13,463 nucleotides of DNA from SpSt-1165 sp964391725 (GCA_964391725.1 CAYMNB010000067.1:1-13463), one strand, 5' to 3'. Positions 1 through 8,363 are shown, counted from the first letter of the stretch. A program made the numbers and translations. Notes: a model not told the origin generated them from the letters alone.

Positions 1-2568
1 GAAGAAGCCGTCACAGCTGCCTTCGCTGCCCAGGCAGAAGCTGCCAAATATGAAGAAATTGTCTTCCTCTTGCATGAGGTCGCAGTCGATCATATCGTCT
101 TAAACGAAGAAAACAGCCAGGCGCTGGTCTGGTTTGCCGTCCTCGATCAAGAGACGGGAGAGATTGTAGGTTCTGAGCCCGGCCTTGCCCTGGCATCGCT
201 AACCAATCAACCCGCAACCGATTCCCGTTCGTGGCAGATTCTTTTTCGCCACGACCCTGACTGGTCAGACACCCTCTGGCAGCTACCTAAAAATTTAATG
301 GATTCGTTTGACAAACAGCTCTATACCGCCAAGAACCAGGCCGTTCCACACAGCGGCCAGATCTTCACCGGATACAAACTGCCCTGGGCAAAAGGCGAAG
401 CCATGAAGCTGACCCAGTCAATCGGTCATGTCTATATCTATAAAACTTGCCCGGATGCCTGCCTGTATGCCTTCGATTTCTGGAATGGCACCATGTTCCC
501 GCTCTCGGCCGCCAAAGGCGGTATCGTCAAATACGCCGTCTGGCAGCACCCCAACGGCAACACCACCCACACCAACTATCTTGTCATAGAAGACCCCACC
601 ACCACGCCCAAAACCTACGCGCTCTATTTCCATATGGCGCAAGATTCGATCCCGGTGGCACTGCGCACACCCGGCGCTGTTGTGCAGCAAGGGCAATTCA
701 TTGGCAATGCTGATGACACTGGCGCATCTACCGCCCATCATCTCCATTTCATGGTGCATACCAATCCTTCCTCGTACTGGGGCACATCCGTGGACATCGT
801 GTTTGATGAAGTTGCCATGAATGGCGGCCGACCGCGCACTTGTCTGGAAGCGGGATTGTACCCGGAGCTGGGTGATGAGTGTGTTACCGGCGATTGGTTC
901 GTCTCGGACAATGCCGCGGACCAACCGCCCTCTGCCTGGATCACACAGCCGCAAGCTGGCGCCATTATCACCAGCAGAGATTTGACCGTAAATGGCCAGG
1001 CGCAGGATAACGAGGGAATTCTCAGCATGCAGCTGTTCTTGCGCCATACAGATCAGGGCTGGATGACCATAGCCCAAAACAACAACGTCAAACAGATCGA
1101 AGCAACCATTGACCTGTGCCAATTCGATCTGCCTGATGGGCAAGTAGAACTGGCAGTCTCTGCTACCGATGTGCGTGGCAAGACCGTTGACACCAAACAC
1201 GCGCCGGTACAGATCACCAAACAATTTGATTGCGACAATCAGCCGCCAGCCTGCCAGCCCGGCTCAGAACAGATTGCCTTATACACAGAACCCAACTACC
1301 GCGGCCGCTGTGCGCTTGTTGAAACCGGCGACTATTACGGCATGATCTATGTCGATGGTATTGAAAACGATGAGGTTTCTTCGTTGCTGGTCGGTGAGAA
1401 AGTGTATGCCATACTGTATGAAAGCACTAACCTGAAGGGTATCTACGAGGTATTCACCCAATCTGACCCGGACCTTTCGGACAACACCATCGGGGACAAT
1501 TCCATTTCATCGCTGCAAGTCATCAAGCTGCCCCCGCTTCCATCAAAACCAGTCCTTCCTGCCAACTTCACCGTTTATGACACCGATAACATCCATGTCT
1601 CATGGACGGGAGACGCCGAAGATTATCGGGCCGTTTTATCCCAAAATGACGAGATAATCATGACCCGTGACTGGGGCCTGTCAACCACCTTCGAAATCGG
1701 CATGCTCCCCGCCGGCAGTTACAAACTTATCGTGCGTGCGCGCAACATCAGCGGTGTGACCTCTGCCGCAGCCTATTTCGAGGTATTGTCCAGTCCGCAT
1801 ACAACGCCCAAAACCAGCATGGTCAAATTACCCATCAATAGCAAAAACACCACCATCACGCTGGCATGGGAGGTGCTGGCCGGAGCAGACAATGTTGCTG
1901 CTTTCGACCTGCAATACCGCGTCACTGATGCCATCTGGAAATCACTGGATAGTAACGTCGACCCATCCCTGCGCTCTTACATCGTGGTGCTTACCCCAGG
2001 TTTCACCTATGAGTTCCGCATCCGCGCCAACGCTACCCAGGGCAGTCATGAAGCCGTAAAACCTGCCGCAGAAACCCGCATAGAAATTCTTTCACGTGGA
2101 TGCCCCTTTGACCCGCATGAACCCAACAACAACGCTGACACAGCCACCAGAATCGCAGTGGGTGAAACCCAAAACCACTTCTTCTGTCCGGCGAACGATA
2201 TCGATTGGCTGGAATTCGACGCACAGGCTGACACCTTCTACCGCCTCAAATTTGACATGCCAGACGGAGCCCTGCCTTTGAACGTAGATGTATACAATCC
2301 TGCAGCACAGCTTCACACAACCCGGCAAATTGACCCGAAGGGAAATTCTGACGTCGTTTTCCGCACAGACAGTGATGGCGAATGGACCGTGCGCATATCG
2401 CCCTATAATCCACTGGTGTTAAGCGCGGATATCGCCTATACAGTCACGCTGCAGGAGCTTCGGCTAAGCAGTACAACCCTGGCATACACGGTAGCAGGTG
2501 TCAGTATCGTTCTGATTATGGTAGCAACAACCCTCCTCATTATCTTAATAAAGAAAAGAAGAAAATGA
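1..2568 (+). CDS. Exported multidomain M23-type peptidase-like surface protein (5' partial)
   Basis: The frame is open from base 1 to a TGA at 2566-2568, so the true start lies upstream. The TTG at 70 is not credible: no ribosome site precedes it and coding sequence continues 5' of it. Domains in order: an unrecognised N-terminal region (about 70-420); an M23-like fold (421-804) with an Asp at 475, a YFHM motif with His at 631 and an HLH motif at 739-747; a bacterial Ig-like domain (925-1227); a beta/gamma-crystallin domain (1267-1530); two fibronectin III-like domains (1543-1788 and 1795-2091); and a PPC domain (2101-2457) opening with a DPHEPNN motif. A hydrophobic helix (2476-2550) followed by a KKRRK tail fits a C-terminal membrane anchor with most of the protein outside the cell. 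M23 enzymes cleave peptidoglycan cross-links or glycine-rich peptides; the substrate here is unknown. The usual HxxxD motif is not intact, so activity is uncertain. The gene converges on the ferredoxin gene with a 22-base gap. Confidence 0.85.
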   Translation, partial: EEAVTAAFAAQAEAAKYEEIVFLLHEVAVDHIVLNEENSQALVWFAVLDQETGEIVGSEPGLALASLTNQPATDSRSWQILFRHDPDWSDTLWQLPKNLMDSFDKQLYTAKNQAVPHSGQIFTGYKLPWAKGEAMKLTQSIGHVYIYKTCPDACLYAFDFWNGTMFPLSAAKGGIVKYAVWQHPNGNTTHTNYLVIEDPTTTPKTYALYFHMAQDSIPVALRTPGAVVQQGQFIGNADDTGASTAHHLHFMVHTNPSSYWGTSVDIVFDEVAMNGGRPRTCLEAGLYPELGDECVTGDWFVSDNAADQPPSAWITQPQAGAIITSRDLTVNGQAQDNEGILSMQLFLRHTDQGWMTIAQNNNVKQIEATIDLCQFDLPDGQVELAVSATDVRGKTVDTKHAPVQITKQFDCDNQPPACQPGSEQIALYTEPNYRGRCALVETGDYYGMIYVDGIENDEVSSLLVGEKVYAILYESTNLKGIYEVFTQSDPDLSDNTIGDNSISSLQVIKLPPLPSKPVLPANFTVYDTDNIHVSWTGDAEDYRAVLSQNDEIIMTRDWGLSTTFEIGMLPAGSYKLIVRARNISGVTSAAAYFEVLSSPHTTPKTSMVKLPINSKNTTITLAWEVLAGADNVAAFDLQYRVTDAIWKSLDSNVDPSLRSYIVVLTPGFTYEFRIRANATQGSHEAVKPAAETRIEILSRGCPFDPHEPNNNADTATRIAVGETQNHFFCPANDIDWLEFDAQADTFYRLKFDMPDGALPLNVDVYNPAAQLHTTRQIDPKGNSDVVFRTDSDGEWTVRISPYNPLVLSADIAYTVTLQELRLSSTTLAYTVAGVSIVLIMVATTLLIILIKKRRK

Positions 2569-2590
2569 GTTGTTGTCTTATGGTTCACGC

Positions 2591-2794
2591 CTAACTGGCT
2601 GGATCCAGCGAAGCAACCACTTGAAATGCGCCCATCGGACAGGCGCGCACACATTTGCCACAACTGATACACACAGCCAAATCCACTGTTGGGGCGCTAT
2701 ATCCAGCCTGATGAATGGCATCTACCGGACAGACACGCATGGCTGGGCATAGATGATTTTGGGGACAACGTTCTTCTTTGACAATGATCGCCAT
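2591..2794 (-). CDS. Small [4Fe-4S] ferredoxin-like protein (67 aa)
   Basis: This cytoplasmic iron-sulfur protein is a likely electron carrier. The second half carries a canonical CxxCxxCxxxCP motif (Cys42, 45, 48, 52). The first half has only three cysteines with wide spacing, C10-x5-C16-x5-C22-P, including the run CPQNHLCP. By analogy with bacterial 2[4Fe-4S] ferredoxins, Cys42/45/48 plus Cys22 should hold one standard cluster. The remaining Cys10, Cys16 and Cys52 are one ligand short, so a second cluster would be [3Fe-4S], or would need another ligand such as His14. The ATG at 2794 is preceded by GAGGT at suitable spacing. It is the last gene of the metH operon, 24 bases after the MetF fusion, so a role in supplying electrons to methylenetetrahydrofolate reductase is an attractive inference. 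It could equally serve reductive activation of MetH or be a general ferredoxin. Confidence 0.85.
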   Translation of the reverse strand: MAIIVKEERCPQNHLCPAMRVCPVDAIHQAGYSAPTVDLAVCISCGKCVRACPMGAFQVVASLDPAS

Positions 2795-2818
2795 GAGTAC
2801 CTCGTAAAATATGATTTG

Positions 2819-4684
2819 TTATGACTGACGAATGGCATCCACCACCCTGGCGGCTGCCTGGTGGCGGCGGAAAGGCATCAGGTAAATGCCCTGTACGTAC
2901 GGTTTCAATGCTACTGCAGTGCCAATGACAATCTCAACACCTTCCTCGGCAGTATGATCACCCGCCAGCGCAATTCGTTTCAGTAAGGTCTCTGGTATGC
3001 TGATACCGGGGATTTCATGATGCAGGAACTCGGCATGCTTGCTATCGCGTAGCGGCATAACCCCTGCAATAATCGGCACGCTCAAATCACCAAATTTCGC
3101 CTGGTAAGCTTCGCGAAAGGCAACTACTTTATCCACCTCAAACACCGGCTGGGTCAGTAGAAAATCAACCCCGGCTTCGATCTTGCGGTGTAACACGCGA
3201 ATTTCCTGGTTAACATCCGCCGGATTTAAATTCAAAGCACCGCCAATGAAAAAGGAGGTCGGTTCGGCGAATTTCTTTCCTGAAAAATCCACCCCGCGGT
3301 TAAACTGCTGCGCCAGCATTTTGATCAAACCGGATGGCACCAGGTCATAAGCATCCATCGCGTCGGGATAATCACCCACGGCGGTAGGGTCGCCCATCAC
3401 CACGAAAACGTTGCGCACGCCCAAAGCATGGGCCGCCAATAAATCGCCTTGCACCCTCAGCAGGTTCCTGCCGCGCACCGGAAAGTGCAAAATCGAGTCA
3501 AGGTTGAATTTTCGCTGCAAAATACTGCAAACCGCCCAGGGACTCATGCGCATGCGCGCCATGGGGCTGTCAGCCACGTTGATGGCATCCACCCCGCACT
3601 CCTGGTAGAAATTAACCACCGCTTCGATGGCATGGGTTGAATGTCCGTGCGGCGGACTGATCTCAACCGAGATAACAAACTCGCCTTCCAGTAATTTCCT
3701 GGCAAATGATGACAGTTGGCGTGTTTCGCTGGGGGCTTCGACCTCAATCGGGAGTTCATCAGAAGATACCTGGATGACATGGCTTCGGTCAGGCAGTTCT
3801 TTGAGGGCGCCTGCCATGGCGCGGATGTGAGCAGAGGTCGTTCCACAGCAGCCGCCGATCACATCAGCGCCATTCACCCATAACTGCACGGCTTGCTCTG
3901 CAAAATAACCAACCGCATCCGGATAAAAGATACGCCCGCCTGCCCGCTCAGGCCAGCCAGCATTGGGCATGATGCTGAACATCGCTTCTGGGACCGCACG
4001 ACGCATGCGTTGTAAGATACGCAGCAGCTGATGAGGCCCGCCTGAGCAATTCGCCCCAATGACCTCAACGCCTGCCTCTTGTAATGCAAGGGCGACTTCT
4101 TCCGGTGAGTTACCCATGGCAGTTTTGTCATCGCGCAAGTAAGTCATGGAGGCAATCACCGGTAAATCTGGTGCCGTGGTTTTGGCTGCAGACACTGCCT
4201 GCAGTAACTCCTTCAGATTGGTGTGCGTCTCGATCAGGATAACATCAACGCCTTCTTGTGCCAACACACTGATCTGTTCTGCAAAGGCATCGTACGCCTC
4301 CTGCAACTTGACACGCCCATAAGGCGCCAATTGCAAACCTAACGGCCCCACATCACCAGCGATCAACACATCCCGCTGGCTCTCTGCAATCGCCTGTTTT
4401 GCCAGTCGCACACCGGCGCGGTTGATCTCATCAACCTGCTCTTGCCTATGATACTGCGAGAGCCGGTAAAAATTGGCGCCAAAGGTATTGGTCAAGAGCA
4501 ATTCAGCCCCTGCCGCGATGTATTCGGCATGAATCGCCAACACAGCCTGCGGATCGGAAAGATTCAACGATTCCAGGCAGTCCTCCTGATGAAAACCGCG
4601 CTGATAGAGCATAGTGCCCATGGCGCCGTCGCCCACGATAGGGCTTTTTTGCGCCAACCGCGATAAAAACCGATTTGCAGACAT
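2819..4684 (-). CDS. Bifunctional homocysteine S-methyltransferase / 5,10-methylenetetrahydrofolate reductase
   Basis: A 621-residue cytoplasmic fusion with the architecture of Bacillus subtilis YitJ. Residues 1 to about 300 are a homocysteine S-methyltransferase barrel with the zinc ligands Cys213 (GANCSGG) and Cys279-Cys280 (GGCCGTT). Residues about 335-605 are a MetF-type flavin barrel, with Glu341 in the VEISPP segment at the position of E. coli MetF Glu28, Asp432 in the MGDP segment and a TQPVF motif at 511-515. The reductase half makes 5-methyl-THF from 5,10-methylene-THF. The other half can accept homocysteine, but its methyl donor cannot be read from sequence. I chose ATG 4684 because AGGAGGGG lies 4-6 bases upstream. 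The frame extends to an ATG at 4711 that would overlap metH by 13 bases and lacks such a site. The gene follows metH directly and precedes the ferredoxin gene, so the three are probably co-transcribed. No MetV or NAD(P)H-binding partner is encoded nearby. Confidence 0.93.
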   Translation of the reverse strand: MSANRFLSRLAQKSPIVGDGAMGTMLYQRGFHQEDCLESLNLSDPQAVLAIHAEYIAAGAELLLTNTFGANFYRLSQYHRQEQVDEINRAGVRLAKQAIAESQRDVLIAGDVGPLGLQLAPYGRVKLQEAYDAFAEQISVLAQEGVDVILIETHTNLKELLQAVSAAKTTAPDLPVIASMTYLRDDKTAMGNSPEEVALALQEAGVEVIGANCSGGPHQLLRILQRMRRAVPEAMFSIMPNAGWPERAGGRIFYPDAVGYFAEQAVQLWVNGADVIGGCCGTTSAHIRAMAGALKELPDRSHVIQVSSDELPIEVEAPSETRQLSSFARKLLEGEFVISVEISPPHGHSTHAIEAVVNFYQECGVDAINVADSPMARMRMSPWAVCSILQRKFNLDSILHFPVRGRNLLRVQGDLLAAHALGVRNVFVVMGDPTAVGDYPDAMDAYDLVPSGLIKMLAQQFNRGVDFSGKKFAEPTSFFIGGALNLNPADVNQEIRVLHRKIEAGVDFLLTQPVFEVDKVVAFREAYQAKFGDLSVPIIAGVMPLRDSKHAEFLHHEIPGISIPETLLKRIALAGDHTAEEGVEIVIGTAVALKPYVQGIYLMPFRRHQAAARVVDAIRQS

Positions 4685-4688
4685 CGTT

Positions 4689-4696
4689 CCCCTCCT
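4689..4696 (-). promoter_or_regulatory. Strong Shine-Dalgarno that sets the start of the MetF fusion
   Basis: The minus strand reads AGGAGGGG just after the metH stop codon (4699-4701). The AGGAGG core ends 6 bases before ATG 4684. This favours 4684 over the in-frame ATGs at 4699 and 4711 and suggests re-initiation or coupled translation after metH. Confidence 0.8.
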
Positions 4697-4698
4697 CA

Positions 4699-7600
4699 TC
4701 AATCCAACCATCGCTGTAAGCGCATGGTGTAATAGTAAGCTGCCGGATGATGGAAGATAATAGCCGCTGTCGATTCTTCCGGGATCATCTGAAAGTGGTC
4801 CGTCAGGCGCATGCCCAATTCTTCACGCGCTCCCGTCAGGTCAAACACATCGGCTTGCTGTGAATTGTCCGGGCAGATGGGATAGCCCCAGGAATAGCGT
4901 TGGCCCTGGTCAGAGCTCAGCCCCAATTCTTTACGCACCAAACCATGCGTGAAGTGCGCCATAGCTTCTGCTATCTCCACCGCAAAGCCATGCAGATAAA
5001 ATGCCTCAGTATATTCACCAGCCGATTGTAATTCTTCAAACTTGCGTGTGGCCCCTTCTCCGGCTGTAACCACATGCAAAGCACACACATCCATCTTGCC
5101 GGTGCTCACATCGAGGACATAATCCGCCAAACACAGACCATTCTCGCCGGGCTGGCGCGGAAATTCCCAGCGATAGCGCGGCACCCATTCACCATGGCGC
5201 ATCGCTTCGGGATCATACACGATGATGGTGTTCTCTTCTGATTGCACTGGAATATAAGCATATACCCCTTTGGGTTCCGTCCAGCGTTCACGCGCCAACG
5301 CATCCACCATGTGCTGCAGGCGCAGTTCTGCTTCCGCCAGCAATTGCTCCTGCTCCTTGCCTTTGACGCCCCTCACCCCCCATTCCAGGCGGAATAACTC
5401 GCGTTTATCCAGCATAGTCGCCAGGTCCTGGGTGCGCACAGGCGGCACACGCCGTGCTCCCCACACAGGCGGAACAGGAATCTGGTTGATCTGGGTATTT
5501 TTATGAAACACCGGACGAATTTTCTTGGATATCGTATCAGGGATATCACGCTCAATGCGCAGTTCCTGCCCTTCCTGCGCCACCAGCTGCGGCGGTGTGA
5601 CATGCTCCACAAACAGGGCATTCATCACTTCCAACCCCTCAAAGGCATCTTTGCAAAAATAGACGCCGCCCTCATAGGGTTTCTGATCGAAAATCAGACT
5701 GGCACGCTCGGCAAACGAGCGATTAATGGCGGCACCGCCCACCAAAACAGGGATGGTCAAGCCCTTGCGCTTTAACTTTTCAACCACCATCGGCATTTGC
5801 TGACTGGTACTCACCAGCAGCGCGCTCAAACCGATTGCATCCGCATTTTCCTTGATGGCGGTATCGATGATCACATCCGCCGGCACTTGCTTACCAAGAT
5901 CCATCACCTCGAAACCATTATTTTCGAGAATGGTTTTCACCAGGTTTTTGCCGATGTCGTGCACATCGCCGTATACCGTCGCCAACACCATCTTTCCGCG
6001 GCTGACATTCTCGCTCTGGTCAAAGTACAACTCCAGATGCCCGACGGCCTTCTTCATCGCTTCGGCTGATTGCAGTACAAAGGGCAGGATCAACTCCCCT
6101 GAACCAAAGCGGTCGCCTACTTCCTTCATGGCTGGCAGCAGGATGTCATTGAGAATCTCGACCGCGGCTTCGCCATTGGGTTTCTGCGAAACTTTCAGCA
6201 AGCTATCGATATCATCTTCCACACCTTCCTTTTTGCGCTGCAAAATACGCTGGTACAGGCGTTCATCAGCGGGCAGGGCCAGAAAAGCCTGCTCTTTTTG
6301 GGTCTGTTCTGATTCTGAATCGGCAGTGTGTTCCTCATAGAAAGCAATTATCTTCGCCAGCGCATCATCAGAACGGTTGAGAATCAAATCTTCCGCCAAC
6401 TGACGTTCTTCCTCAGGAATCTCCGGGTAAGGTTGTATGCCTGCCGGGTTGACAATCGCCATATCCAATCCTGCCTGCACAGCATGATATAACATGACGC
6501 TGTTGATTACCTTACGTGCGGGTTCCTTCAAACCAAAGGAGATGTTGCTCACCCCCAACACTGTCTGCACGGCCGGTAATACTTGCTTCAGTTCCCGAAT
6601 GGCATCCAGGGTTTCAACGGCAGCATTCTTCAGCTCATCCTGACCTGTCGCCAGGGTGAATGTCAACAGGTCAAAAACCAGGTCACCAGCAGGCAGACCG
6701 CACTGGTTCACCGCCAGGTGATGAATGCGCTGCGCAACTTCAATTTTTCGCTGTGTGGTCTTTGCCATGCCGGCTTCATCAATCACCAGCGCGATCACAG
6801 CGCCATGATAACGCTTTGCCAGGCCCAAAACCCGCCGTGCCTTTTCTTCGCCTGCCTCCAGGTTAATGGAATTGATAAGGCATTTGCCAGGTGCGGTTTT
6901 TAAGCCCTCCTCGATCACCTCCGGTTCGGTGCTGTCTAACACCAGTGGAAGCGCCAGGCGTGGCGCCACCTGTTTGACCATAGCACGCATCAACTCTTTC
7001 TCATTGGCTTCTTCGGTCAACGCCACGCAAATATCCAGCCCATGCGCGCCGCTCTCAGACTGCTGCTGCGCAATTTGAAAGGCATCCTCAAAGTTCTTGT
7101 TGAGCATCAACCGTTTAAAAATACGCGAACCCTGTGTATTCAGGCGTTCACCAATCAAGAATGGCGCGGGCTGCTGGCGGATGGGCGTGGCATCCATCAG
7201 TGAAGCCAGGGTAGCCCCGGTTTCAACCTTCTCAATGGCCGGTTTCACTTCTCCCACTGCTTTGATCAAGGTTTCAATGTGCTCCGGGGTGGTGCCGCAG
7301 CACCCACCAACAACATTGATCCCGTAATCACGCACATATTCTTCCAAATAGGCGGCAAAACGATGCGGGGTCATCGGATATCGCACCTTGCCTGCTTCAT
7401 TGAGTGGCATGCCGGCATTGGGCATGCACGAAATCGGCATCGTGGCGTGTTCGCCCAGCCAGAGTAAGGTATCGCGCATGTGTTCCGGGCCGGTCGAACA
7501 GTTAATGCCGATCACATCAATTTCGAAACCGCTGAGGATCGCCCAGGCAGCCTCCACATTGGTACCCGGCAGCATGCGCCCGTTGGCATCCAGGGTGAAT

Positions 7601-8193
7601 TGCGCCTGAATTGGCAGCCATACCCCGCGTTCTTGCTGCGCTTCACGGATGCCGGTGATAGCTGCCTTCATTTCTAAGATGTCCTGCGATGTTTCCAACA
7701 ACAACAGGTCTACTCCCCCATCGATCAAACCGAAAGCCTGCTCTTTGTACACCTCACGGATCTCATCAAACGTAATCTTTGACAGTTCCGGGTCATCCAC
7801 CGAAGGCAATTTTCCCGTAGGGCCCATCGAACCAGCCACGAAGCGCGGTTTTTTAACCGCGTAATATTCGTCAGCCACCGTTCGCGCTAACACCGCGGCA
7901 GCTTTGTTGAATTCATACACCCGTTCAGCCGCACCGAATTCCCCCAGGGTGATGCGGTTCGAGCGAAAACTATCCGTTTCGATCACATCCGCCCCGACAT
8001 CCAAAAAAGCACGGTGGTTCTTTTCCACCCAATCAGGGGCATATACCGGCAGCGCGTCGAACAAGCCCATCAATTGTTTACCGCCAAAGTCCTTCTCTGT
8101 TAGGGGGAATTCTTCCAGGTTTGTTCCGGTCGCTCCGTCGAAGAAAATGACTCGCTTTTCCATCGCTTCCAGATAGGCTGATTTCTTTCCCAT
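4699..8193 (-). CDS. metH: Cobalamin-dependent methionine synthase
   Basis: This 1164-residue cytoplasmic enzyme transfers the methyl group of 5-methyl-THF to homocysteine through methylcobalamin. All modules are present in the usual order. The homocysteine barrel (about 1-315) has zinc ligands Cys232, Cys298 and Cys299. The pterin-binding barrel (about 343-620) begins near IGERLN. The cobalamin cap is at about 675-725. The B12-binding Rossmann domain (about 733-860) has D743-x-H745-x-x-G748, with His745 as the expected lower axial cobalt ligand. The C-terminal AdoMet reactivation domain (about 900-1164) has an R-x-S-x-GYP-x-CP motif at 1099-1108. Length is close to E. coli MetH (1227). The start at ATG 8193 has GAGGT upstream on the minus strand; the internal ATG at 8163 has a weaker site. 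It is first in an operon with the MetF fusion and ferredoxin. No truncation or missing key residue was seen. Confidence 0.97.
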   Translation of the reverse strand: MGKKSAYLEAMEKRVIFFDGATGTNLEEFPLTEKDFGGKQLMGLFDALPVYAPDWVEKNHRAFLDVGADVIETDSFRSNRITLGEFGAAERVYEFNKAAAVLARTVADEYYAVKKPRFVAGSMGPTGKLPSVDDPELSKITFDEIREVYKEQAFGLIDGGVDLLLLETSQDILEMKAAITGIREAQQERGVWLPIQAQFTLDANGRMLPGTNVEAAWAILSGFEIDVIGINCSTGPEHMRDTLLWLGEHATMPISCMPNAGMPLNEAGKVRYPMTPHRFAAYLEEYVRDYGINVVGGCCGTTPEHIETLIKAVGEVKPAIEKVETGATLASLMDATPIRQQPAPFLIGERLNTQGSRIFKRLMLNKNFEDAFQIAQQQSESGAHGLDICVALTEEANEKELMRAMVKQVAPRLALPLVLDSTEPEVIEEGLKTAPGKCLINSINLEAGEEKARRVLGLAKRYHGAVIALVIDEAGMAKTTQRKIEVAQRIHHLAVNQCGLPAGDLVFDLLTFTLATGQDELKNAAVETLDAIRELKQVLPAVQTVLGVSNISFGLKEPARKVINSVMLYHAVQAGLDMAIVNPAGIQPYPEIPEEERQLAEDLILNRSDDALAKIIAFYEEHTADSESEQTQKEQAFLALPADERLYQRILQRKKEGVEDDIDSLLKVSQKPNGEAAVEILNDILLPAMKEVGDRFGSGELILPFVLQSAEAMKKAVGHLELYFDQSENVSRGKMVLATVYGDVHDIGKNLVKTILENNGFEVMDLGKQVPADVIIDTAIKENADAIGLSALLVSTSQQMPMVVEKLKRKGLTIPVLVGGAAINRSFAERASLIFDQKPYEGGVYFCKDAFEGLEVMNALFVEHVTPPQLVAQEGQELRIERDIPDTISKKIRPVFHKNTQINQIPVPPVWGARRVPPVRTQDLATMLDKRELFRLEWGVRGVKGKEQEQLLAEAELRLQHMVDALARERWTEPKGVYAYIPVQSEENTIIVYDPEAMRHGEWVPRYRWEFPRQPGENGLCLADYVLDVSTGKMDVCALHVVTAGEGATRKFEELQSAGEYTEAFYLHGFAVEIAEAMAHFTHGLVRKELGLSSDQGQRYSWGYPICPDNSQQADVFDLTGAREELGMRLTDHFQMIPEESTAAIIFHHPAAYYYTMRLQRWLD

Positions 8194-8260
8194 ACCGATA
8201 ACCTCATTTCATTAAACAGGGTCTTGTGAACCTGCGCTGAAACCGTCAATTTGATTCATT

Positions 8261-8289
8261 ATTCTATACCAAATCACTCATTTTGTCAT
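8261..8289 (-). promoter_or_regulatory. Candidate sigma70-type promoter of the metH operon
   Basis: On the minus strand a -35-like ATGACA (8284-8289) and a -10-like TAGAAT (8261-8266) are separated by exactly 17 bases, each one base from consensus. Transcription would start near 8254 and give a leader of about 60 bases before the metH ATG. That is too short for a cobalamin riboswitch. It lies just downstream of the terminator of the transporter operon, so the metH operon appears to be transcribed on its own. Confidence 0.55.
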
Positions 8290-8310
8290 TTCTCAGTGTC
8301 TTCGTATGAC

Positions 8311-8345
8311 AAAAAAGAGAGCAGGCATTCCACCTGCTCTCTTTT
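8311..8345 (-). terminator. Rho-independent terminator of the ABC transporter operon
   Basis: A perfect 13-base-pair stem (8313-8325 with 8333-8345) encloses a 7-base loop (8326-8332). On the minus strand the stem ends in a run of six T. It begins 18 bases after the ATPase stop codon. The other side of the stem also ends in T residues, but no plus-strand gene ends here, so its role on the plus strand is doubtful. Confidence 0.9.
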
Positions 8346-8363
8346 ATTCTCGAAAACAGGCAA

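Noticed and set aside
70..72. TTG as start codon of the first gene
   Set aside because: The frame is open to base 1 with similar coding character and no ribosome site precedes the TTG, so the gene is simply cut by the window edge.
418..1224. Long antisense open frame (268 codons) opposite the surface-protein gene
   Set aside because: It mirrors a strongly supported coding frame with recognisable domains; its own translation shows no domain or convincing start signal.
2599..2608. Perfect 10-base palindrome CTGGATCCAG
   Set aside because: It lies inside the ferredoxin coding region, is short, has no T-run and is not repeated; probably chance.
4685..4711. Longer N-terminus of the MetF fusion starting at ATG 4711
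   Set aside because: It would overlap metH, and the strong AGGAGGGG lies inside the extension at ideal distance from ATG 4684.
8194..8363. Cobalamin or SAM riboswitch upstream of metH
   Set aside because: The predicted leader is only about 60 bases, no B12-box-like sequence is visible, and the sole strong hairpin belongs to the terminator of the preceding operon.
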